The notes beneath the pieces were generated by a model. It ran no database searches, was not told the DNA's origin, and saw only the letters and a program-made list of their open reading frames with translations. The translations under genes were made by a program, and so were the position numbers. Below, piece by piece: positions 31,426 through 43,166 of a stretch of DNA of 64,000 nt (its first letter is position 1; every line of letters starts with the position of its first letter). This DNA comes from Piliocolobus tephrosceles (taxonomy: Eukaryota > Chordata > Mammalia > Primates > Cercopithecidae): the NCBI RefSeq assembly GCF_002776525.5, contig NC_045438.1, forward strand, positions 152,257,947 to 152,321,946, written 5' to 3'.

Positions 31426-32165
31426 CTCTTCTTAGGAGTAGAAAGATCAAAAGAGTTTGAGTGAAATAGGTCATCGAATACTGTAGAGAAGATAAGAAGG
31501 GAGATACATTTTAAAGTGTTTAATGCCCCTGTCCCCAAGTAGTATAGAGATCATTGCATTGGAAACATCTGAGGACAGGGCTAAGCAACGATCAAATGTA
31601 CACATGGGTCATGATCCTTCCTTTGGGCAGAAATGACTGTTATTTGAAAGGGCAGTGGGTGGGGACTTGTAACCATACACATACTTAATAAGAAACTTGA
31701 ACAAACTCTCAATGCATAAAAGAAAGAACCTGGATTGGAAATGTTGCAGAATGACTATAAGCCTCATTGAGCTCTGCAAAAGAGATACGTCTTCCCCCAG
31801 TGACCCAGTGACCTTGAAGCACCCAGGTTCACCACTCTGCTTGACTGCCTCTGTCCATTCCTTCTCACTTTCAGAATAAAACCACTTCCTTCACCCCCCT
31901 GACAAGGGGAACAATCTATTGACTTAGAGTTTCACCTTAGATTCCCTTTGACAAATTCCATGTCTCACCTGTGACTCTGGGCATCATGGCTAATTTTCAG
32001 GTCACCTCCTCTCAGTGCATTCTGAACTGTATGGTCCTTCCCATAAACCCCTCAGTGGGCGTGGTCTCCAGGGTCCAGGCTTATCTATCCTGGCCTGTCA
32101 CGTGAAGTTTTTGAAAGCCAGGGGTTCTTTGTGTTTTCTGAACAGCCTAGAACATGATTCTTTAA
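31426..32165. other. Unique sequence
   Basis: No repeat or exon recognised in 0.74 kb. Confidence 0.45.
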
Positions 32166-32478
32166 CCTGAGTGTGGTGGCTCGTGGCTGTAATCCCAGCA
32201 CTTTGGGAGGCTGGGGTGGGCGGATCACCTGAGGTCAGGAGCTTGAGATCAGCCTGGCCAACATGGTGAAATCCTGTCTCTACCAAAAATACAAAAGTTA
32301 GCCGGGCGTGGCAGCATGTACCTGTAGTCCCAGCTACTTGGGAGACTGAGGTGAGAGGATCACCCAATCCTAGGATGTTGAGGCTGCAGTGAGCTGAGAT
32401 TATACCACTGCACTCCAGCCTGGAAACCAGAGAGAGACCCTGCCGCAAAAACGAAACAAAACAAAACAAAACAAGAAA
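32166..32478 (+). repeat. Full-length Alu
   Basis: 'tgagtgtggtggctcgtggc' to an (AAAAC)n tail, flanked by GATTCTTT. Confidence 0.92.
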
Positions 32479-32599
32479 AGGATTCTTTGCATAAAATGGT
32501 AGTACTTTAGATTTGAAATAATAAGGGTCATGAAGTCTAGCCTTCTATTAAAGAGTTAACATTGAATAAATGCTCAATGACTACTGGTATCCTACCAAA

Positions 32600-32751
32600 C
32601 TTCTAAATTTCCTTTGTGAGGTGTTTAAAATAAAACTGCTATAAACATCTGTGTACAGGTTTTTCATGAGCATTAAGGTTTCATTTCTCTGGGATAAATG
32701 CCCAGGAGTACAATGGCTGGGTCATAAGATTTGCATAAGTTACATGTTTAG
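32600..32751 (-). mobile_element. L1M fragment, antisense
   Basis: 'ctgctataaacatctgtgtacagg ... tctctgggataaatgcccaggag ... ggctgggtcat' is the antisense ORF2/3' phrase seen in old L1s. It stops at the next Alu. Confidence 0.7.
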
Positions 32752-32976
32752 TTTTTTTTTTTTTTTTTTTTTGAGACAAGGTCTAGCTCTAGCTCTGTTA
32801 CGCAGGCTGAAGTGCAGTGGCAGGATCACAGCTCATTGCAGCCTTGACTTCCTGGGCTTATGTGATCCTGCCATCTCAGCCTCTGCAGTAGTTAGGACTG
32901 TAGGTGCACACTGCCACACCTAACTAATTTAAAAAGAAATTTGTAGTGACAGGGTCTCTCTATGTTGCTCAGGCTT
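32752..32976 (-). repeat. Old Alu, truncated
   Basis: A 22-base T-run, then 'gagacaaggtctagctctagc', ending early at 'gttgctcaggct', so the 5' part of the Alu is missing. Confidence 0.85.
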
Positions 32977-32989
32977 GTGTTTAGTTCTT

Positions 32990-33285
32990 TTGTTTGTTTG
33001 TTTTAGAAAAGGTCTGACTGTATTGCCTAGGCTGAAATGCAGTGGTGTGATCTTGGCTCACTGCAACCTCTTCCTCCTGAGTTCAAGTGATTATCCTGCC
33101 TCAGCCTCCCAATAGCTGGGATCACAGGTGTGTGCCACCACGTCTGGCTAAGTTTTTGCATTTTTAGTAGAGATGGGGTTTCTCCATGTTGGTCAGGCTG
33201 ATCTCGAACTCCTGACCTCAGGTGATCCACCCACCTCGGCCTCCCAAAGTGCTAGGATTACAGGTACGAGGCACCGTGCCAGGCC
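32990..33285 (-). repeat. Alu
   Basis: A (TTTG)n tail, then 'gaaaaggtctgactgtattgcc' to 'caccgtgccaggcc'. Confidence 0.9.
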
Positions 33286-33489
33286 AAGAGTGGGCTTTTG
33301 TTTGGGTCTTTTTTTGGCTGTAACTGCTGAAGTTTCAGAGTTGCTGGCTTCTTTAGCTCTGGGTTTGGAATATATGAGGCAAAAAGAAAACTGAGGGAAC
33401 TCATCACCACATTGCCCTTGGATCCTAAGGCTCCCTCACTGGTCTACTTTCTTCTCTCCATCTTTCAGAGTCTTCTTATGTTTGTCTTC
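33286..33489 (-). mobile_element. Old L1 fragment hosting the MER11 LTR
   Basis: The text before 33489, between 34567 and 34592, from 35003 to 35050, and from about 35369 to 35470 reads as one old L1-like element when the LTRs and Alu are removed. Recognition is partial, and the antisense orientation is likely. Confidence 0.5.
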
Positions 33490-34566
33490 TATCGGGGACC
33501 CCACCCCCAATGTTCAACATGGGTTCCTTTCTATTTCCCTAAGAGTCTGAGAAATAAAGGGAAAGAGTACAAAAGAGAGAAATTTAAAGCTGGGTGTCCG
33601 GGGGAGACATCACATGTCGGCAGATTCCATGATACTCCCTGAACCATAAAACTAGCAAGTTTTTATTAGCGATTTTCAAAAGGGGAGGGAGTGTACGAAT
33701 AGGGTGTGGGTCACAGAGATCACGTACTTCACGAGGTAATAAAATATCACAAAGCAAATGGAGGCAGGGCGAGATCACAGGACCACAGGATAGGGCGAAA
33801 TTATAATTGCTAATGAGGTTTCGGCACACATTGTCATTGATAACATCTTATCAGGAGACAGGATTTGAGAGCAGACAACTGGTCTGACCAAAATTTATTA
33901 GGCAGGAATTTCCTTCTCCTAATAAGCCTGGGAGCGCTATGGGAGACTGGGGCTTATTTCATCCCTTTGTCTACGACTGTAAAAGACAACCATCCTCGAA
34001 GCGGCCATTTTAGAGGCCTACCCTCAGGGATGCATTCTCTTTCTCAGGGATGTTCCTTGCTGAAAAAAAAGAATTCAGTGATAGCTCTCCTATTTGCTTT
34101 TGAAAGGAGAGAAATATGGCTCTGTTCCACCTGGCTTACAGGCAGTCAGAGTTTAAAGTTAGCTCCCTTGTTCTGTGAACATTGCTGTCATCCTGTTCTT
34201 TTTTCAAGGTGCCCAGATTTCACATTGTTCAAGCACACATGCTCTACAAACAATTTGTGCAGTTAACGTAATCATCACAGGATCCTGAGGCGACATACAT
34301 CCTCCTCAGCCTACGAAGATGATGGGATTAAGAGATTAAAGTAAAGACAGGCATAGGAAATCACAAGGGTATTGATTGGGGAAGTGATAAGTGTCCATGA
34401 AATCTTCACAATTTATGTTCAGAGATAGCAGTAAAGACAGGTGTAAGAAATTATAGAAGTATTAATTTGGGGAACTAATACATGCCCATGAAATCTTCAC
34501 AATTTATGTTCTTCTGCCATGGCTTCCGCTAGTCCTTCTGTTCGGGGTCCCTGACTTCCCACAACA
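33490..34566 (-). repeat. MER11-type solo LTR (HERV-K11/HML-8 group)
   Basis: 1077 bp. On the minus strand it starts TGTTGTGGGAAGTCAGGGAC and ends CCCCGATA, as I know MER11. A 6-bp target duplication GTCTTC (33484-33489 and 34567-34572) fits a class II (HERV-K-like) element. Near its minus-strand start is a roughly 100-bp tandem duplication (about 34340-34420 and 34425-34510), each copy ending ATGAAATCTTCACAATTTATGTTC on the + strand. No internal viral sequence remains, so it is a solo LTR left by recombination. Confidence 0.85.
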
Positions 34567-34592
34567 GTCTTCTATATATTGTCCAGGGGCTT

Positions 34593-35002
34593 TGTATTAG
34601 TCCCTTTTGCATTTCTATAAAGAAATACCTAGGACTTGCTAATTTATAAAGAAAAGGGGTTATTTGGCTCATAGTTCTGCAGGCTGTGCAAGCATGGCAC
34701 CAGCACCTGCCTGGCTTCTGGTGAGACCTCAGTAAGCTTTTACTCATGGTGGAAGGTGAAGGGGAAGCAGATGTGTCACAGGGCGAGAGAGGGAGCAAGA
34801 GAAGGAGCCAAGCTCTTTAAAACAACTAGCTCTCAAGTGAACTAGTAGAGCAGGAACTCATTCATTATCGGCAGATAGCACCAAGCCCTTCATGAGTGAA
34901 CTGCTCCCATGATCCAAACAGCTCCAACCAGGCCCCACCACCAACACTGGGAATGACATTTCAGCATGAGATTTGGAGGGTACAAACATCCAAACTATAT
35001 CA
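34593..35002 (-). repeat. MST-type MaLR solo LTR
   Basis: 410 bp. On the + strand it reads TGTATTAGTCCC ... AAACTATATCA, the reverse complement of the MST/THE1-like LTR. Flanking GGCTT and GGTTT fit a 5-bp duplication with one change. A second and third copy of the same family are at 55736 and 60725. Confidence 0.85.
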
Positions 35003-35050
35003 GGTTTCACTTGTGCTTAGCAGAAAGGAAAAGAAAAAGTATGTTTACTT

Positions 35051-35368
35051 GGCTGGGCATGGTGGCTCACACCTGTAATCCCAGCACTTTGGCAGGCTGA
35101 GGTGGGTGAATCATGAGGTCGAGAGATAGAGACACTCCTGGCCAACATGATGAAAACTCGTCTCTACTTAAAATACAAAAATTAGCTGGGCGTGGTGGTA
35201 CACGCCTGCAGTCCCAGCTACTGGGAAGGCTGAGGCAGGAGAATCACTTGAACCTGGGAGGCGGAAGTTGCAGTGAGCCAAGATCACAGCACCGCACTCC
35301 AGCCTGGGTGACAGAGTAAGACTCCATCTCAAAAAAAAAAAAAAAAAGAGAAAAGAAAAGAAGAAGGA
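35051..35368 (+). repeat. Full-length Alu
   Basis: 'ggctgggcatggtggctcac' to an A/G tail. A long, slightly diverged duplication (AAAAGAAAAAGTATGTTTAC and AAAAGAAAAGGTATGTTTAC) flanks it. Confidence 0.94.
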
Positions 35369-35529
35369 AAAGAAAAGGTATGTTTACTTCATCTTTTCAG
35401 AAGAGAAATTTGATTTTCCCATATTTTAAATGAAGTTGGTCTATAATATTCTCTAAAGATTTTTTCAGCTCAAAAGATTTTGTTGTGCTACAATGTATGA
35501 AATCCCTGTTTGCCTTTTTTGTGTTTCAC

Positions 35530-35955
35530 TGAGAATATTAAAGCAAATAAGAAGGCCATTAGCCTAAGATTGTCTCTGCACCAGGAGCTCTTATGTAAGG
35601 AGCCAAAACTTAACTTAGACACATTTCTTGTAACTGACTTTAAAAAAATACAAAAACAACAACAACAAACCCACAACAACATCAGCCTCAGCCAATCACA
35701 AACAACCAGTAGATTTGTTGTTTAGCCAGGAATCTCCCATCAAACCATATCCAAATAAGGCAAATGCCTACCCATAGCCAATCAAATAATTTCTGAACTT
35801 TGCTTCCAGGCTCAGCCTATAAAAGCTCACTGCTCACATTGTTGGAGTGGAGCTCTCTGAACCCCATCCAGTTTTGAGTGCTGCCCGATTCATGAATTGG
35901 TTTTGCTCAAATATACTCTGTTAAATTAATTTTGTCTCAAGTTTTTCTTTTAACA
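35530..35955 (+). repeat. ERV1-type LTR remnant
   Basis: A CCAATCA motif precedes TATAAAAG (about 35819), then 'gtgctgcccgattcatgaattgg' and 'aaatatactctgttaaatt', ending in CTTTTAACA. This is the promoter-to-polyadenylation layout of a class I LTR. The left boundary is uncertain and no family name is claimed. Confidence 0.65.
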
Positions 35956-36825
35956 GGAATCATAGTCACTGCTCTATAAACATGTTTTCTAGTTTCTACT
36001 TTATAATGTACCCACTCCCTATGTGTTTTCTGCTGGGTTGGGAGAAACAAAGGAAAGTTCTTAAGATAGTGTCACTCTCCCCTTCAGTAAAAAGGTCAAA
36101 CTGTTTTATCTTTGGTGAGGTGGTGTTTGCTTTGGGAGAAACCCCACTTGAGAACATGGAAGGTCCAGGAATGCCAGAATTAGATGAAGTGTAAAAAAGT
36201 TTGAGAACCACCGATCTGGGGTAAAATATCCTCAGTATCTTATACAAAGAATCTTAGGTGTTATCCATTTTAAAGACATTTCTAAAATGCTAAATCAAAT
36301 ACTGCCAGTAAAAACTGACATCAGCATATGTTTCTGGGATTCTTTATTATTTCATTTTTGAGCTTGTATCCCAAACAAGATGGTTTAGTCCTTAAAATTG
36401 GCTACACTGACATGCATATCAGTGTAAAAATTTGTTCAAATGTTAATGCAAGGAAATGCTGTTAATTTCTTATTTAACCTAATACAAAAATGTGGACTTT
36501 TATTTATTCAGCTAGCATTTATTATCCCCCCAGATAGATCTCCCACTTGCTTAGTCATACCCTAACTTCACTGGCCCTGCTTTTCTACCTTTTACCTGAA
36601 CTCATTCCTGCAGAAACATCTCTCACTCCTTTTATTTCTTCCCTCTTCCCATTATCTTCATTCAGTTGCTCACCAATGAATTTTTTTTACATTAAAGCAA
36701 AGATAATAAAACTTTTTAAATTGATCATCTAAGCAATATGATTTAATATAAACAGAACACTAATTATTCTGTATATTAATCTGTTTCTTAGTTGTGTTTT
36801 TCATATGGATGAATTTTCAGTGTAG
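35956..36825. other. Unique sequence
   Basis: AT-rich. No repeat or gene recognised. Confidence 0.45.
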
Positions 36826-36927
36826 TTTACTTAACCTTTTATTGAGATATAATTCCCCCATGATCAAATTCTCCATTTTCAAGTGTCTAATTCAGTCATT
36901 TTTAGAATATTCATAAAGTTGTGAGAA
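36826..36927 (-). mobile_element. L1M fragment, antisense
   Basis: 'ttattgagatataattcccccatgatcaaattc ... aattcagtcatttttagaatattcataaagttgtg' is another short copy of the L1M segment seen at 445, 43555 and 58062. Confidence 0.7.
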
Positions 36928-37963
36928 GTCCATGAAGAGACTGAGGGAGATGAGTGAAGGAGGTGGAGGGTAGAGTTTGAGGTAGGGATTGATGTAGGGA
37001 TATCCATTTACAATGCCCTAAAGGATATAGAAATAAAGGATAGCGTGCTGGGGTAATAGACAAAGTCATGGGAGGGTGTGTTGGCCTCAATACCGAGACT
37101 GAAATGCAGAAGAGCAGAAGGTACCAGCAGGTGGAAGAAGAAGAAGTTTAGATCCTTGCCCTGAATGAGTTTAAACCCAACTGGAACTGGGGACCCATTC
37201 AATGTAACTGTGCTGGTGAAATGCGGGATTAGGAACAGAGTCCATCTCTCCTCAGCTGGCAAAGTCTGCTCCAGGCTGGCAGGCCTACTCACTGCTGTTG
37301 GTATAGTCTTGGGCATCCCTCTATGCTTTTACTTAGGCTGTTATTCCATTCTGAACGCCATCCCTAGAGCTCACCAATCACTCATTGCCTACCTCACATC
37401 CTCTGTGAAATATTTCCTAAGGGATCCTTTCTGCACCAAGCTCTCTGAAAGCCCATTGCATTTTAACTAAAACCTCACAATGCAGTAGTCATTGTATATT
37501 GTACAATGCTGTCTGATCACCAGTTGCCGGATAATCTTGATCTTGAAGGCTAATTAACAATCCTGCCTTGCCAATAACTGTCAATAGCTTGCATTTTCAA
37601 TATTTCCTTCCAGGTGTTCCTTCAAAGGGTCCTTACCAGGAAAAGACTGGTGATCACTGCCGTAGGGGGAAGAAAAGATCTAGAAAATACAGATTGACCT
37701 CCTCTATATTTCCATACTGTTATTGAGGCAAGAAGTTAACGCAATAGAATATTTATGCACACACAAACACACACAGAAAATATAGATCAGTCACCCTCAA
37801 ACATTTTGCTTATATATCATAATAATTTTGATCTACTATCTATTGTTTTGCACATTTTAAGGTTGACATTTAAGTTTTGTTGTAAGTTTCAAGTTGTTGC
37901 AAAAGATGAAATGTATTCATTCATAACAGTATTCAAAATAAGAATATTAAAACTTAAAAATAA
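36928..37963. other. Mostly unique, possible L2 remnant
   Basis: 37320-37450 (tcattgcctacctcacatcctctgtgaaatatttcctaag) resembles antisense L2, with low certainty. The overlapping open frames at 37008-37316 and 37165-37470 have no recognisable domain. Confidence 0.4.
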
Positions 37964-38265
37964 GGCTGGGCATGGTGGCTCATGTCTGTAATCCCAGCAC
38001 TTTGTGAGGCCGAGGTGGGTGGCTCACCTGAGGTCAGGAGTTCAAGACCAACATGGCAAAACCTCATCTCCACTAAAATTACAAAAATTAGCTGGGTGTG
38101 GTGGTGTGCACCTGTAGTCCCAGCTACTCAGGAGGCTGAGATGGGAGGATCACATGAGCCTGGGAGGCAGAGGTTGCAGTGAACGGACACTGTGACACTG
38201 CACTCCAGCCTGGGTGACAGAGTGAGACCCTGTCTCAAAAAACAAAAACAAAACAAAAACAAAAA
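37964..38265 (+). repeat. Full-length Alu
   Basis: 'ggctgggcatggtggctcatg' to an (AAAAC)n tail, with one short deletion in the left monomer. Confidence 0.92.
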
Positions 38266-38725
38266 CTATAACATTATTAATTTACTCATCATTTAAGAAT
38301 ACAAGTTATTTTGTAAATGAACATAACTTTTAGATTGTTCCCTTTCTCCTTAAAATTATATTTCAATTCTACTTCCCTATAGAATTATATCTTAGTATAA
38401 TAATACATTTTATGTCTTTTACTGATCAGTCTATTACAGTTTTCCTCAACACAACCATAAAAATATTTTTAAAGTCCCTGTAACTATAAGTTATAGTGTT
38501 AAAAATAAACATAGATTGAGTAATTTTTATTATACAATTGATCCAAAACAACCTATATATTGTGTATACTTTGAAGATAGCTACACATAAAAAGTAAGAG
38601 TTTATTGGAAGTGCATCTATTCATGAGATGTGTATTTTTCCAATTAGTTCACATATTTATGAATGAATGCTACGTGATGCTAGAGCTCTGAAATGTGGTT
38701 AAATATAAATTATATTCCTAGTTTT

Positions 38726-38727
<2 letters not shown>
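38266..38727. other. AT-rich unassigned sequence
   Basis: No gene is seen. It could be eroded L1 or L2, but I cannot show it. Confidence 0.4.

Positions 38728-38756
<29 letters not shown>
38728..38756. repeat. (GT)n microsatellite
   Basis: About 14 GT units at the tail side of the following Alu. Confidence 0.93.
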
Positions 38757-39045
38757 ACAGGATCTCACTCTGTCATCTAGGCTGGAGTGTAGTGGTACAA
38801 TTCTAGTTCACTGCAGCCTCGAACTCCTGGGCTTAAGCAATCCTCTTGTCTCAGCTTCTCAAGTAGCTAGGACAGCAGGCACGCACCACCATGCCCAGCC
38901 TTACATGCCCAGTTAATTTTTACATTTTCTGTAGAGACAGGTTCTTGCTGTATTGCCCAGGTTAGTCTCAAACTCCTGGCCTCAAGTGATCCACCTTGGC
39001 CTTCTAAAGTGCTAGGATTATAGACATGAACCACCATGCTTGGCC
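38757..39045 (-). repeat. Old Alu
   Basis: 'gacaggatctcactctgtcatc' to 'accatgcttggcc'. It is AluJ-like in divergence. Confidence 0.9.
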
Positions 39046-39055
39046 TACTTTTTCT

Positions 39056-39213
39056 TCTTTTAAGATGGGGTCTCTCTGTGTTGTCCAAGCTGGAGCTCAG
39101 TGGCCATTCACAGGTGTGAGCACACGTCAGCCTCAAACTCCTGGCCTCAAGTGATCCACCCACCTCAGCTTCCCAAGTAGCTGGAACTACAGATGAAAGT
39201 CACAGTACTCAGC
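39056..39213 (-). repeat. Alu fragment or monomer
   Basis: 'aagatggggtctctctgtgttg' to 'cacagtactcagct', with about one monomer retained. Confidence 0.8.
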
Positions 39214-39226
39214 TCCTAATTTCATT

Positions 39227-39478
39227 CTTTTTTTTTTTTTGGCAGAGTCTTGTACTGTTGCCCAGGTTAAAGTGCAGTGGTACCATTTTGACTCACTGCA
39301 AGTTCCACCTCCTAGGCCCAAAAGATTCTCCTGCCCCAGCCTCCTGAATAGCTGGGACTACAGGCCAACACCCCACACCTGGTTAATATTCTTTATTTTT
39401 TTATAGAGATGAGGTTTCACTATGTTGCCCAGGCTGGTCTCAAACACCTGGGCTCAAGCAATTCTCCTACCTCAGACT
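39227..39478 (-). repeat. Old Alu, 5' truncated
   Basis: A T-run, then 'ggcagagtcttgtactgttgcc', ending at 'ctcctacctcagac' before the Alu head. Confidence 0.85.
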
Positions 39479-39559
39479 CTCTAATTTTACTTTTATAACT
39501 AAGTGTAAACACTGATAAAATTAGCTCTTTAATAATTAGATGAGAATTGATGTACTTTA

Positions 39560-40330
39560 AAAACTTTTAAAAATGTTTTGTTTTATTATAGTAAGAACAT
39601 ATAACATGAGATGTGTCCTCTTAGCAAATTTTTAAGTGTGAAATTTTATTGTTGACAAAGAGCTTATTCATCTAGTTCAATTAAAACTTTATGTCTATTT
39701 TTAATAACTCCCCATTTCCTTCTCCCCCCGGCCTTTGGCAACCTCTACTCCACTCTTTGACCCTAGGAATTCAATAATTTTGGATACTTCATATAAGTAG
39801 AATCATGTAGTATTTGTTATCCTGTAACTGGCTTATTTCACTTAGCAACCGGTCCTCAAAGTTCATCCTGATTGTTGTGTATTGCAGGATTTCCATCTTT
39901 TTAAATGCTAAGTAATATCCCATTGTATGCATGTATCACATTTTCTTTATCCATTTATCTGTTGATGGGCCTTTAGGTTTTTTCCACATGTTGAATAATG
40001 ATGTGGTGAACATGGGAATGCTAATACCTCCTCAAGATCCTGACTTTAATTCTTTTGGGTAAATACCCAGGATTACCCAATTATGATAGAAAAATTAAAA
40101 TTGTGATTTTACATTTTTAAGGAGCTACCACACTGGTTTTCATAGGGCTGCACCATTTTGCATTCCGACCAACAGGGCACAAGAGTTCCAATTTCTCCAC
40201 AACTGTGCCAATCATTGTTATCTTTTGGTTTTTCAATGATAGCTATTTTAGTAGGTGTAAAGTGATATCTTGTGGTGATTTTGATATATTTTGTTATAAC
40301 AAGTTAATCATTCCTTGAACTCTGAATTAT
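39560..40330 (-). mobile_element. Ancient L1M fragment, antisense
   Basis: Characteristic antisense L1 ORF2/3' text: 'tatcccattgtatgcatgtatcacattttctttatcc', 'ttgatgggcctttagg', 'gggtaaatacccagg'. There are no open frames of note. Confidence 0.75.
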
Positions 40331-40497
40331 GTGCTAAAAAATCACATGATGGTCTCTCACCAAAAATTACTTTAAGTGATACATCAAGTGACAAGTCAAT
40401 TAGGTATTCCTCTACTTTTGTTAAAAGCAAATTGGAAATTGTCTGAATTGCAAAAGGTTTATTATCCAGATATTCAATTATTCAAATTGTGTGTATT

Positions 40498-40582
40498 GAA
40501 GTGCATTGTGCTGCATATAAAAACTTCTCAGCTTGTCATTCGGTCATGCTGAGAAGTTTTTATACCCAGCACAATGCACTTT
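40498..40582. ncRNA. 85-nt near-perfect hairpin, pre-miRNA-like (candidate)
   Basis: Arms 40498-40532 and 40548-40582 pair at 32 of 35 positions, around a 15-nt loop (40533-40547). The mismatches are the outermost base and two adjacent bases in mid-stem. The arms contain AAAAACTTCTCAGC and GCTGAGAAGTTTTT. Size and shape fit a microRNA precursor. A palindromic MITE remnant is the main alternative. It lacks the MADE1 ends TTAGGTTGGTGC. Transcription is not known. Confidence 0.45.
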
Positions 40583-40849
40583 GATAGGATTTGGAATGTG
40601 GGAGAAGGAAGACTTTTCTTGGTAAAAAGGAAAGCCTTGGCCTCAGGCATGTTCTCAGGGGACTCATGGACATTGAGGACCTGGTAACTGATGCCCCTAA
40701 GTAATCAGGGCCTGTTTATTTCTTCCTCCAGGGGAAGGTGTATCCCACTTTGGAGACTGAGGGCATAGACAGTATATGGTAGAATTAGGGTTCCAGAGTT
40801 GTAAAGATGGCAGTTTGAATCTTAAATTCTGACATATATTGCCAGTGTG
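40583..40849. other. Unique sequence
   Basis: Nothing recognised between the hairpin and the MIR. Confidence 0.4.
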
Positions 40850-41001
40850 ATGCTGTTCAATTAATATAATCTTGCTAAATCTAGTTCCCTCTTCCATAAT
40901 ATAAGGATAATAAGTATATCTGTCACTGAGTGTTGTTGTGAGGATTAAATAAAAACAAGCAGACAAAGGTGAAAAGCAAAGGGCCTGGAACATAGTAAGC
41001 A
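40850..41001 (-). repeat. MIR
   Basis: Antisense MIR words: 'ttccctcttccataatataaggataataa', 'ttgttgtgaggattaaat', 'gggcctggaacatagtaagca'. Confidence 0.8.
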
Positions 41002-41007
41002 AGTGGT

Positions 41008-41535
41008 GGTTAATTTTATGTATTGGCTTGGCTGCGTAAGGGATGCTCAGATAGCTGGTAGAACATTGTTTCTGGCTGTGTCTGTGAGGGTGTTTCTGGA
41101 AGAGATTAGCATTTGAATCAATGGACTGAATAAAGAAGTTCTGCCCTCACCAATGTGGACAGCATCATCCAATCCTTTGAAGACCTGGAGAAAACATAAA
41201 GGAGGAGGAAGGGTGAATTCCATCTTTGTTCTTGAGCCAGGACATCCATCCTCTCCTGCCCTTGGACATTGGAGCTTCTGATTCTCAGATCTTTGGACTC
41301 TAGGGTCTACACCAGCAATCTTCCTGGTGTTCTCAGGCTTTTGGACTAGGATTGAATCAGACCATCAGCTTTCCTGGGTCCCCAGCTTGTAGACCACATA
41401 TTATGGGAATTATCTGGTTCCATAATCCTGTGATCGAATTCCCATAGCCAATTCCCGGTTCTCCTCTTACATATCCATATTGGTTCTATGCCACATATCC
41501 TATTGGTTCTATTTTTTCTGGAAAGCTTAAGCACC
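41008..41535 (+). repeat. ERVL-type LTR remnant
   Basis: Starts 'gttaattttatgtattggcttggctg' and contains 'cagatagctggtagaacattgtttctgg', 'gtgtctgtgagggtgtttctgg' and 'cctgcccttggacatt'. It fades at 'attggttctattttttctgg'. I know this as a common mammalian LTR but do not give a name. Confidence 0.65.
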
Positions 41536-41584
41536 CAACAAAAGTTTTCTTTTTCTCTCCCTCTCTCCTTCTTTCTCTTTCTCT

Positions 41585-41800
41585 CTGCTACATATCAGGC
41601 CTTCCTTGAAGCATTTTATATGGATTATTTTATATAGTCTCCCAGCAACTCTGTGAAGCATGGATTGTATTATTCCCCTTTTAAGAATGAAGGAATTGAA
41701 GCCCCGAGAAGGCTAAGTAACAAAGTTAATAGGTGGTAGAAGATGCATTCAAGACCAGACAGCCTGACCCCAGGGCCTGCACTCCTAGTCTTGACCCTTC
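41585..41800 (+). repeat. MIR
   Basis: + strand MIR core: 'ccagcaactctgtgaagcatgg', 'tattattccccttttaagaatgaagg', 'aggctaagtaac', ending 'cctgcactcctagtcttgacc'. Confidence 0.8.
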
Positions 41801-43084
41801 ACAGTAGGTGGCACAAGAAAGTCCAATTCTGTTCCAGTGTTTAGACCACATACTTGTTGGCCAGTCCTCTAATGAAAACAAAACCTCCAGAAATAGGAAT
41901 GTTCATGAACTTTCTTCTAAGTTCATTCAACCAGTCTTCGTTCCCCTGAAGGTTTACTGCCCAGCAGCTACTGAAAAAAAGGCTCAGTCATCCAGACCCT
42001 ACAAATCTAGTTTTACAAAGCTAGCTGGGGATATTGTTATCACGATATAAGATTGTTTGCCATATTTTCAGGATGTCAGACAATTTTTCTCCCGCTTTGC
42101 ATGCTGGTAAAGTACAGACTTGCCCTGACCCTATCCTGAACAGCCTTGTCCTCTCCAGGCTTTAAGTGCTCAAAGAAATGGTCTAACACAGCCTCCTCGC
42201 CTCTTGCTGAGGTCTTTAAGGTTGAATTTCCTTATTGGGCATTACTGAAATGTTTGGTTGAATCAGTCCTGTGTTAGGACCCTGAGGCACTGGGTGAGGC
42301 TCAGCAGCTTGTTACAATGTTTATTTTAATTAGATTCTAGCAATTGCAGCCTGTGCAGTGTAGATGTCCTAGGGCTGCCATTGTCTGCCATTCAGGGAAC
42401 TTGGAAATGGAGCTCTTTTCTGAGATCTGTGGGCATTAGGGAGAGGTGAAGAGGGGATGGAGTTATGTTTGAAAGTATGAGGAGTCAATGGAAAAGCTAG
42501 GTTCTTGACTATGCCTGATTGGTCAATGACATGGCCACAGTTTGGTAACTGGCTGTGCAGGTCTGGATTCTGGTTAGCAACAGTCCTGTACATCTGGCAA
42601 CACTATGGTGTGTCTCTGTGGCAGCTTATTTTGAGCGTCACGGCTATTACCCAGAGTCAGGAGTAATGTCTTTCATTCTGAGACATCTAAACCTCCAACC
42701 ACAGGCATGTTTTCTTCCAGGGCAGAGGGCAAATGCAATTACATCTGTGACCAATTTGCACAGCTGGGAGCTCAGCGTCCTGACAGAGACATTTATTTGA
42801 GATTCAAGTCTCTGGGGAGCTGGGTCACCAGACAGGAAGTAAGGTCCAGCAAGCATGTGTTGTCTACTATGTGAATGCTTGTTAGGCTGGGCCAGGAGAA
42901 CAAAACAAAACAACACAGATTGTCAACTTAAGCTTTTAGAAGCAAAAAATAGCCTTCTCTGTCTACAAACCAGGTTTCTCAGGGCATAGAGGAAAATAAG
43001 AATATCAAATAAGACAGTTGCCACTGACCCCAGTACAAACATAGCACGCACATGGGACATGGAACTCATGGAAGGGGCGGATTC
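41801..43084. other. Unique sequence
   Basis: 1.3 kb with no recognised repeat. Overlapping open frames on both strands (42369-42593, 42555-42800, 42647-42916) lack any domain I recognise and are not called genes. Confidence 0.5.
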
Positions 43085-43166
43085 CTGGGAGTCAAAGCCC
43101 TGGTTTCCAGTTGTGGTTCTACCACTGTGAACTGTGGTATCCTGGGCAAGTCACTTTGCTCAGGCT
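43085..43166 (-). repeat. MIR fragment
   Basis: 'gtggttctaccactgtgaactgtggtatcctgggcaagtcactt' is antisense MIR 3' text. Confidence 0.65.

Noticed and set aside
35530..35955. Cellular promoter with TATA box
   Set aside because: The TATAAAAG and downstream text fit the U3-R-U5 order of an ERV1 LTR, and no exon follows.
40498..40582. MADE1 element
   Set aside because: It lacks the TTAGGTTGGTGC ends and the MADE1 arm sequence.
42369..42916. Three overlapping open frames on both strands
   Set aside because: No domain is recognised and they are in conflicting orientation, so I treat the stretch as unique non-coding DNA.
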